Source: Akebia trifoliata | Lineage: Eukaryota > Streptophyta > Magnoliopsida > Ranunculales > Lardizabalaceae | Length of the DNA stretch: 64,000 nucleotides | Assembly: GCA_017979445.1 (NCBI GenBank) | Contig: CM030704.1 | Span: 11,887,658-11,951,657, forward strand | Reading direction: 5' to 3' | Part shown: positions 56,261 through 64,000 of the stretch, in pieces | Layout of the letters: each line of letters starts with the position of its first letter | How positions within the stretch are numbered: the stretch's first letter is position 1 | Notes under the pieces: generated by a model | What the model was told of the DNA's origin: nothing | Databases searched by the model: none | Seen by the model: the letters and a program-made list of their open reading frames with translations, nothing else | Translations under genes and position numbers: made by a program

Positions 56261-57500
56261 TTGTTAATCACGTCGAAAAGGGAAATGATAAAGTAAAAGC
56301 AAAATTATCAAGGGCAAATATGATAATCGGACGAGTTTTGAAGAAGGCAAGTTACTGACCCAAACATAGGTTAAGGCCAAGAACAAAAGGGAAAGCCACT
56401 CTGGTTGTAGCAAAGAAACACACCCCTTATTTCATTTTGGGGTTCAGACCTACAAAAAGGGATATATCAAATATGAATAACAAAAAGAAGGAACTCCAAT
56501 TAACGAGAAAACAAAATTGTGAGCCAAACTTCTGGAACCTGGGCAAAGTTCCTCACATTAATGTCTATTTTCCAAAATCACAAGCCAAATCCGACAGTTT
56601 ATCAGAACAACTACTACCAAAGCCAGCCAAAAAGTCAAGAACTGTAAGTCTTAAATCCAAACGCATTAAAAAAGACTAAGTTGTTGAGTCCCATCCCTCT
56701 TTCATGAAAGGCATTGACATCTTATTCAATGGGAATTCCAACGAGAATCTACAAGAGACAACAAGAGAGCCCGCAAAAGTGGAAATCACTGTGAGCAAAG
56801 AAAAAAAATCACCTTTCCCCATCAGTATCGATTGGGCATTAGTTATCATCCCACCAAGCTTTGGAGGGACCATACTCGACTCTAACAACACTCAGTCGAA
56901 GGTAATGGTCATCTTCGAACCACCGAGAGAACCACCTTCCTACCTCATCCACCCCATAAGAGAAGAGGAAGTCTTGAACAACTAGAAAAAATTCCCTTTA
57001 ACCCTTAAGGTTGCAATAACCTCCAAAAAAATATCGTTAGATAAATTTAATTTGCCCAAGGATCATAACAAGCCCTCGTCCTCGGGAAAAGATTATTTTG
57101 AGTGTTCCCTATCCATACTAATGAATTTGCATGATTGTTCTTCTTATTTCAAATATCCAAAAAATAAAAATAAAAAAATATTCCTAAAAATAAATCTAAA
57201 GCATCTTAAAAAATAAAAAATTCAAACATCTTTCAAAATTGAAAAAAATATATATATTTTTCAAAAATTAAAAAAAAATGTTTTTAAGGGATTTGTCTAG
57301 ATCAAATAAGTACCTAGATAGAATAGAGTTTGACCTCATAGGGATCAAAGAAAAGTTTGAAGATGAAATGGAATTCCCACCTAAAGAAATCAAAGACTTG
57401 GTAAAACATCACAAAAAATGTGTTCAGCCAAACATTGAGGATACAAATTCAATCAATCTTGGTATTGAAGAGGACCTATGAATCGTTAAAATCGGAGCCT
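56261..57500 (+). pseudogene. pol: Element D protease-RT spacer
   Basis: Polyprotein spacer in pieces: 56437-56679; 56704-56985 with PISIDWALVIIPPSFGGTIL; and 57278-57481 ending in SINLGIEEDL, a motif shortly before RT in Tat elements. An A-rich run (57150-57280) interrupts it. No enzyme domain. Confidence 0.6.
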
Positions 57501-58360
57501 TACTAACACAATAGCAAAAGAAGGAAATGGTCGAACTCTTATAAAATTATCAAGACATCTTTGCATGGTCATACAGAGACATGCATAAGTTAGACACTGA
57601 TTTTGTCATCCACAAACTACCAATCGCTCTCGAAAATAAGTTGATCAAGTAGAAATTAAGAAGGTTGAAGCCAGAATGGACCCTTAAGGTCAATGATGAG
57701 GTCATAGAGCAATTTCAAGTAAGATTCCTTACAATTTCTACATACCCTGAGTTGCTAGCTAACGTCGTCCCAATACCTAAGAAAGATGGGAAAGTACGTA
57801 TGTAAGTTGACTATCGGGACTTGAACAAAGCTAGTCCTAAGGATGATTTTTCACTACCACACATCGACACTCTAGTCGACAGTACAGCAAGGTATGGTAT
57901 GTTCTCGTTCATGGACAATTTCTCAAACTATAACCAGATAAAAATGGCAGAAGAAGACTAAGAAAAAATCGCATTCATCACACCCTAAGGCATTTTCCAC
58001 TACAAAGTCATGCCATTCAGGTTAAATAATGCAGGGGCAACTTATCAACATACGATGACTACATTAATTTACGATATAATCCATAAATTAATGTAAGTTT
58101 ATGTAAACAACATGATTGCTAAATCTGGTATAGAAGGATCATCTGGTAAATCTCAAGAAATTGTTCGATAGGCTAAGGAAACATAATTTAAGGCTCAACC
58201 CGACAAAATGTGTATTCGGGGCAACATTGGGCAAGCTACTGGGGTTCATCATCAGCAAAAGTGGCATCGAGATAGATCCAGTAAAGATCAAATATATTCT
58301 CAAGACTATTTTAGAAAATGATGTTAGAGTTTTTCTAGGAAGAATATAGTACATCAGTTA
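57501..58360 (+). pseudogene. pol: Element D reverse transcriptase, active site lost
   Basis: DIFAWSYRDMHKLDTDFVIH-like start (about 57555), VVPIPKKDGKVRM (about 57766), VDYRDLNKASPKDDFSLPHI, MFSFMDNFSNYNQIKMAEED, then the catalytic motif YVNNMIAKS (about 58098) where the family has YVDDMIAKS. Both catalytic aspartates are Asn, each explained by one G-to-A change. At least six stops. FGATLGKLLGFIISKSGIEI (58210-58270) is the end of the palm/thumb. Confidence 0.88.
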
Positions 58361-58789
58361 ATTCATTGCTCAACTCACACCTATATGTGAACCAGTCTTC
58401 AAACTACTCAGAAAGGATACACCGAAGAAGTGGAACAAGAATTGTCAAGAAACATTCAATAAGATTAAGCAATACTTGCTCAACCCACCAGTCTTAGTAC
58501 CTCTTATGCCAAGACGACATCTACTGATGTATATCTCAACGGAAGAAACATCAATGGGGTGCATACTAAGGCAACGATTAATCAAGAAAAAATAAACAAG
58601 TTATATATTATCTCAACAAAAAAATTTACAAAGTACGAAGCAAAATATTTCACTCTTAAGAAGACTTGTTGTGCACTTGTGTGGGCATCTCAATGACTGT
58701 GTCATTACTTGTTCAGTTACTCGACCATGTCATCACAAGATGGACCCCTTAAAGTACTTTTTCAAGAAACCAGCGCTAACAGATCGTAC
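58361..58789 (+). pseudogene. pol: Element D RT connection and RNase H start
   Basis: KWNKNCQETFNKIKQYLLNP followed by PVLVPL (about 58430), FTKYEAKYFTLKKTCCALVW (about 58620-58690) and DPLKYFFKKPALTDRT (about 58743-58789). The coding text is cut by Ogre copy 2 at 58790; the remainder presumably continues beyond the window. Confidence 0.82.
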
Positions 58790-60530
58790 TGAAAGCGCCC
58801 TCGATCCGCTGGGTGCGTGGATCCGCTTTTGACCCTTGAGGTTTGGGAGTCACCACCTAGTTATTGTGGTCTAGGAACCAAACTGACTCTAACATGGATA
58901 AAAAGAACTAATCTACCATAAAAAATCTGAATTCGGGGATCATGTTACGGGGTTGGAAGGTGTTAGGCACCAACCCCGCCCGGCCAAAGCCGATCTCTAC
59001 TAATTTTCCAAATATATCACATTGCTAAAAACCTAGATAAAAACAAAAATAAAAATTTCATACCTTTCCGATAGCAAGGATTTTGCTCCCTCAGATCTAA
59101 CAAAAAGAGCTCCTTGTACTGTACTCCCTTGCTTCGTTTTGTCTCCGGATTTGACTTCGGATTTCCTAGATTAAGGGATCTCCTCGTTTCTGAATCTGAA
59201 CTCTTCAAGTTTGTTGCGGATTTATGGGTGTTTTTAGAAGGATTTTAGGGGTTTTCTAGACTAAAATTGAAGGAGGAATGTTAGGTAAAGAGTTGGGGCT
59301 CCAAAACTAGGCTTTATGGGGGGCTAGGGGGGCTTCTAGACCTACTTCTCTTAGGGTTTATGATTTGATACGAAAATAGGGTGTGAGCACCTCTATTTAT
59401 AGATGTTTTTAGGGGTTGATTTGGATAGAGTTAGTATTTAATTAGAGTTCTTTAAATTAGAGTTGTGTTTTAGTTAAAATTGTTTTATGTAGAATTGTGT
59501 TTTAATTAGAATTGTTTTAGGTAGAATTGTTTTTTAATTAGAACTCTATTAGATAGAGTTATTATTTAATTAGAGTTCTATTATGACTTTTGGTCTTATT
59601 TGATTGACTTTTAATATTTTGACTTTAGTCTTAATTGATTGACTTTTAATATCTTGACTTTAGTCTTGCTTGATTGACTTTAATTTTGACTTTAGTCTCA
59701 CTTGATTGACTTTAATACCTTGACCTTAGTCTTGCTTGATTGACTTTAAATTTTTGGAGAACCCCCTCTAAAATATCTTTAATTCTTTGGACCCCCAAAT
59801 GGAGGGGTCCTTAAAGAAATATCCCACGAACCCTCAACAATTTTACTTGAAAGCCCGATTGATCGATTTTTTTAATTCAAAATTTTAAATTAATTTCATT
59901 AATGTTTCACTTTAATTATTTAATGTTTTATTTATTAATTTCGAATTTTTTAATTATAAAAATTGTGAAATTACCGTTTTGCCCTCAGAGAGGACTTTTC
60001 ACGTTTCAAGTCGGTTTTTAATGTTCTAGGATGTTTTAGAATTGATTTTTCGTAAGGAATTCAATGGAAATATTATTTTGTATCATTTATGAAATATTTT
60101 GTGTGAAATGGTCTTGAACTTTATGAGGGGCATTTTCATAATTTTGTCAGATTCTGTTAAAATTGGCGAAATGATTTATTTGGTTTCGATTTGTTATTTT
60201 ATGTGTTTGAATGGGTTTTCCTAAGCGTAACGTAGGCTCTAGGGTTGTTTTGAGGTTAGGGGTATTTTGGTAATTTGGTCAATTTTTAGTGATTTTTATC
60301 GTGAAGCTTCTTTTTGATCTGCAAGATGATGATTTCTAGGTTTCTAGGGTCGTATTTTCCTAGCGTAGCGTGATTTCTAATGTTTCGTCAATTCGAGATA
60401 CCTCATCCGGATTTCTGAAACACATCTGGTAACAAAATAAAGCAATGGAATACACATCCATCATTGGGAATCATTGCGATCGGGTTGACGAGTTGATTAA
60501 TCAAGCGGATGCAAAAATGGGGTGTCTACA
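58790..60530 (-). repeat. Ogre copy 2, 3' LTR
   Basis: Plus-strand reading starts TGAAAGCGCCCTCG and ends GGGGTGTCTACA; 1741 bp, homologous to 29045-30779. TATA box at 59402-59393 and hairpin at 58948-58978 (outer stem CGGGGTT/AACCCCG, inner GGTG/CACC). Confidence 0.92.
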
Positions 60531-60545
60531 GATGCCCCTCTTTGG
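60531..60545 (-). other. Polypurine tract of Ogre copy 2
   Basis: Minus-strand sense AAAGAGGGGCATC directly before the LTR. Identical core to copy 1. Confidence 0.8.
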
Positions 60546-60859
60546 CAAAAGGTTGAAGCAAACTAGAGAGCAAATCTATTTTGGTAGATAGTGCGATATC
60601 TGAATGCCAAAGCTAGTGACAGTTCATTTTGCAGCCTGATTTAGCATTCCGTCGGGTGTTCGGATCCTTGAGGGTAAAGCTCTCCCCGAATTAAAAGGTT
60701 GTCAGGTCCTTGAGCACAAACTCTCACTGACAGTGTCAGATCCTTGAATTTTAAAGAATTCTCCCTGACTAAAAAGTGCAAATGTGCTAGTGTGTGCATT
60801 ATGTGAAACTGAGTAAAATCTGAGTATAATTTTAGCATAATTTGAGTAATAATTCCGAG

Positions 60860-61610
60860 CACAACTGAGCAAAATCCAAGATAACCCTTAGCGGCATCTG
60901 AGCAAAATCCAAGATAATCCTTGGCGGAAACTGAGTAAAATCCCAGATAACCCTCGGCGGCAACTGAGCAAAATCCAAGATTACCCTTTGGCGGAAACTG
61001 AGCAAAATCCAAGTTAACCCTTGGCGGCAACTGAGCAAAATTCAAGATAACCCTTGGCGGAAACTGAGCAAAATCCAAGATAACCCTTGGCAGAAACTGA
61101 GAAAAATCCAAGATAACCCTTGGCGGAATCTGAGCAAAATCCAAGTTAACCCTTGGCGGAAACTGAGCAAAATCTAAGATAACCCTTGGCGGAAACTGAG
61201 CAAAATCCAAGATAACCCTTGGCGGGAACTGAGCAAAATCCAAGATAACCCTTGGCGACAACTGAGCAAAATCCAAGATAACCCTTGACGGAAACTGAGC
61301 AAAATCCAAGATAACCCTTGGCGACAACTGAGCAAAATCCAAGATAACCCTTGGCGGCAACTGAGCAAAATCCAAGATAACCCTTGGCGGAAACTGAGCA
61401 AAATCCAAGATAACCCTTGGCGGAAACTGAGCAAAATCCAAGTTAACCCTTGGCGGAAACTGAGCAAAATCCAAGATAACCCTTGGCGAAAACTGAGCAA
61501 AATCCAAGTTAACCCTTGGCGGCAACTGAGCAAAATCCAAGTTAACCCTTTGCGGAAACTGAGCAAAATCCAAGTTAACCCTTGGCGGAAACTGAGCAAA
61601 ACTGGCAGAG
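60860..61610 (-). repeat. 33-bp tandem array, Ogre copy 2 (about 22 units)
   Basis: The minus-strand frame 61573-60641 (310 residues) is 22 repeats of an 11-residue unit such as LDFAQFPPRVI; a second frame (61599-61174) is also open across it. The most frequent differences are CCGCC/CCGTC and GTTATC/GTTAAC. After about 18 units an indel moves the reading into a third open frame (LGFCSVAAEGY). Copy 1 has about 15 units, so the array changes length between insertions. Protein status unproven. Confidence 0.88.
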
Positions 61611-63019
61611 GAATAAATGAATTTAGGGAAAGAATGAACGAATTTGGAGAAAACTGATTAGAACGACCGGAGAACGAATAAATCTGAAAGATAATGAATC
61701 TGGAAGAGAAATGATCGATTCCAAGAATGATCGGATCTGAGAAGAATCTGGAGAACGAAAGAATGCCATATTTCCTATGTGAGATCCAAAATACTTTTGT
61801 TTGAACTTCAAGGATTTATCAAAAAGTTTTATGAATTTAAAACCTGAGTTTTTATTTCTTCTGAACCTCAAAAGTTTTTCGAAAAAACTGTTATCAAGAG
61901 GGTAACCTTAAGTTTGGGGTTCCTATTATTTTTTAGGATTAACATTGCTCAAAGACAAAATGCCTCTAGTTTGACAATGTACGTGGCATTAAAGAAAATT
62001 GAACACATCATGCAAAAATTAAAAAAAATGCCCCTAGTATAAGGGGGAAAAGTTACAAGAAAGAAAATGCGCCTTGTATGAAGGTTTGAAATATTTGATC
62101 ACCACAAGCGCAATAAAAGTTTAACTTTTAATTTTGACTTTTTATATTGAAGATTCTGAGTCAGGCTCAAAGACATTGGAACAAAATATTTCTTTCTGAA
62201 ATTCATCATAGAATTTGTTCTTTCTCCCCGTCGGTTCGCTTAGGGACATGAAACTCTTCAGATCAATCATAGACGAGATACTTGTATCCACTGAGTCTAT
62301 ATTTGGTTCAAACTTGATCATTCGGACTTCTGATATTTCGGCACGGGCTACCTTTTCAGCTTCTCAACTCAACGGAGATTTTCTTTTATTTTTTGATAGC
62401 TCTAAGTTTTGCCTAGATTGCCTATTCAGGTTTTCAATCTAGCGAGCATGCTCTAGCTTTTGCCTAGATCGCCTTTTTAGGTTTTTGATCTAGCGAGCTC
62501 TTCTCTTTTTTTCTTTGCTCTGACTGTTGCCAAAGTTGTCCTTTCAGATTTTCAACCTTGCGAGCTTGCCTTAATTTTTGCCTAAGTCGCCCTTTTCGGG
62601 TTTTTAACTTAGCAGGCTTCATCATTTTTTATCTTTTTCTTCTCTTCTGAACTTCTGGAGTTACTGTCTGGTCATGTTTTGCTATCTTCCTTGACTTTTC
62701 ATGCGGTACTTAGGAGGACTTTTATAGGTAGGCTTAGGACTGGGTATAAAAAGAAAGGAATTTTGAGGTTCAAAAACCCAAATGCCCCCTTGTGTGGCAT
62801 TTCCTTTTAAATTATTTCTTTTTCTTTAAATTTTCTTCCCCATTTTGGATGATATTTCTTTTGAATTTTTTTTTTGATTTTTTTTCATGGAAAATATATT
62901 TTTTTATTTTGATGTGGTCGGGCCTGAAACAACTTCTCAGGTTGCCTACGTACCCCAGAATTTTGGGATCAGACCAAAACGTAGTTCGAATCTTCCCTCC
63001 CCTAGGTTAGGTGATCGGG
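61611..63019 (-). other. Ogre copy 2, 3' region
   Basis: Matches 35011-36520 of copy 1 in reverse: 60-bp repeats at about 62395-62625, GGGGCAT-type words near 61960, 62030 and 62780, the tract CTTTTATAGG near 62720, and the post-integrase landmark TTGCCTACGTACCCC (about 62942-62956). T-rich open frames (62215-62442, 62792-63010) are chance. Confidence 0.65.
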
Positions 63020-63934
63020 CTGAAAAAGAAAAAGGCATAATTTTTATTTTTGAAATGGCTGCAAAGGGGTTGAGAAAGGATATGTTGAACTGGATAACTG
63101 GGTAATATGAGGATTGATTCGGCCAAAGATGGCCTCCTTAAATGTAGTACCGTTTGATTTGGTCCAGGTTGGTTGGTTCTGGTAATTCGATTCTATCATG
63201 ATCTTGAAGCCTGACAGCTTTTCCTGGTAATATTTCCTTAACGATGAACGGACCACCCCAATTTGGTTTGAACTTCCTTCTAGGGTCAAAGATAGGTGCC
63301 ATGTTCTCTTTGAGTACTAAATCCCCGACTTGTAAGTGACGGGCCTTGGTTTTCTTGTCAAACGCATGAGCAACTCTTCTTTGATAAGCTTGCATGTGAT
63401 ACAAAGCTCTTAGTCATTTTTCTTCAATCAAACTTAATTCTTCGAACCCAATCTGCTTCTAACAATTGACTTTCCTTGAAGGCCTTGAGATACGAGATTT
63501 ACATTTCAACTGGTAAGATTGCTTCCATATCATACACTAGAAAGTAGGAAATAACTCCAGTGGAAGACTGTATTAAGGTATGATGTGCCCCTAGTGTGAA
63601 TGGTAACTTCTCTAACTAATCCTAGTGTGATTGACACATTTCCCTGATGATTGTTTTGAGATATTTTATTGGCTCCTTCAACCTTTTCATTAATTTGAGG
63701 ACGGTAGAGAGATAATGTGATGTCAAATCTCGAACTTTGAATACAAAGTGATAACCTAAGCTTTGATGTACGACCAATTATTAGAGATCAATACCGCTTC
63801 AACTGTTTCATTAATCTAATAATAGTAATTTATTCTGGGAGCTCTACCATGTTGAGAAGTCTAGCACTAATACATTTTATAACATCTTCCTTGATCTCCT
63901 TTTATCAAGTCAATATATAATCCGTGTCAGACAA
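63020..63934 (-). pseudogene. pol: Ogre copy 2 integrase, C-terminal half
   Basis: The best open part, 63404-63138 (88 residues), reads MYHMQAYQRRVAHAFDKKTK, HLQVGDLVLKENMAPIF, KFKPNWGGPFIVKEILPGKA, the integrase C-terminal domain with the GPF/Y motif. Upstream on the minus strand the core is recognisable in broken frames (SSTGVISYFLVYDMEAILP, about 63580-63520; PQINEKVEGANK near 63690 with the catalytic Glu). The zinc domain and first catalytic Asp are absent, as in copy 1. Confidence 0.85.
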
Positions 63935-64000
63935 CACCCAAACTTGCACCTAACATATCCTCATAGGCCCAAGCGAACAAGTCTTTTAAAATTTCTGAGA
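63935..64000 (-). pseudogene. pol: Ogre copy 2 RT N-terminal remnant (window edge)
   Basis: Minus strand: KDLFAWAYEDMLGASLGVV, the motif just upstream of Tat reverse transcriptase, joined without palm or RNase H to integrase text (EDVIKCI-like, near 63890). It runs off the window at 64000. Confidence 0.7.

Larger units (their letters stand above)
51857..58789 (+). mobile_element. Element D: old decayed Tat/Ogre-type gypsy element
   Basis: Plus strand: tandem-repeat leader, conserved leader block, gag, protease, reverse transcriptase and the start of RNase H, ended by insertion of Ogre copy 2 at 58790. No 5' LTR or primer site is seen; copia C's LTR abuts at 51856. Every domain is full of stops, and the RT active site has lost both aspartates. 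It is the oldest-looking element of the window. Confidence 0.85.
58790..64000 (-). mobile_element. Ogre/Tat element, copy 2 (minus strand, partial)
   Basis: Its 3' LTR (58790-60530), polypurine tract, 33-bp array, 3' region, integrase C-terminal half and RT remnant mirror copy 1 in reverse orientation. The target duplicate at the left edge is probably cgtac (58785-58789); the other end is outside the window. Same family as copy 1 (LTRs alike by eye) and apparently the same internal deletion. Confidence 0.9.

Noticed and set aside
1..64000. tRNA or rRNA genes
   Set aside because: No tRNA cloverleaf with B-box-like sequence and no rRNA-like stretch was recognised; tRNA-like matches are only the two primer binding sites.

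Overview
The window is plant nuclear DNA, almost certainly from a flowering plant (probably a eudicot; the species cannot be named from sequence alone). Evidence: decayed exons of the carotenoid-pathway enzyme zeta-carotene desaturase, a CACTA-like DNA transposon end, and plant-specific LTR retrotransposon lineages (SIRE-like Ty1/copia, Athila and Tat/Ogre Ty3/gypsy). I see no intact host gene. Nearly every open frame is a piece of a decayed retroelement or a chance frame in repetitive DNA.

Layout. 1-5283: gene-margin DNA with three phase-compatible exon-like blocks of an unidentified gene (394-1270), a CACTA-like element (1275-1811), a perfect 29-bp inverted repeat (2969/3111) and a zeta-carotene desaturase pseudogene (3237-3975). 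5284-28277: minus-strand SIRE-like copia element A, LTR to LTR, broken by a nearly complete Athila element (7620-18065, TSD gggag) and a Tat/Ogre solo LTR (19988-21615). 26694-41258: a second minus-strand copia copy, B, which appears to share its LTR with A. It retains only the RNase H end and a post-pol ORF, and is split by Ogre copy 1 (29045-39111, TSD tgaat). 41259-41437: an inversion junction. 41438-51856: plus-strand copia copy C (gag to 3' LTR, no 5' LTR), split by a minus-oriented solo LTR (45865-47854, TSD atact). 51857-58789: an old decayed Tat/Ogre element D. 58790-64000: minus-strand Ogre copy 2, inserted in D and running off the window.

How the pieces relate. All three copia copies carry the same extra ORF downstream of RNase H, resembling the 'putative plant transposon protein' domain. 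Most Tat/Athila insertions fell in that part of the copia elements. The two Ogre copies lack most of pol and appear to share one deletion, so they look like a non-autonomous subfamily moved by enzymes supplied elsewhere. In-frame stops are everywhere; several can be explained by C-to-T change (CGA to TGA, CAG to TAG, TGG to TAG/TGA), as expected in methylated DNA.

Most interesting structures: (1) a roughly 140-bp leader block with an ATAGAC-NNN-GTCTAT hairpin, recurring upstream of gag in Athila, Ogre and element D; (2) a stem-loop in all Tat/Ogre LTRs whose outer stem changes sequence between families but stays paired; (3) a 33-bp tandem array with no stop in any sense frame just before the 3' LTR of both Ogre copies. 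All boundaries were read by eye without alignment software.
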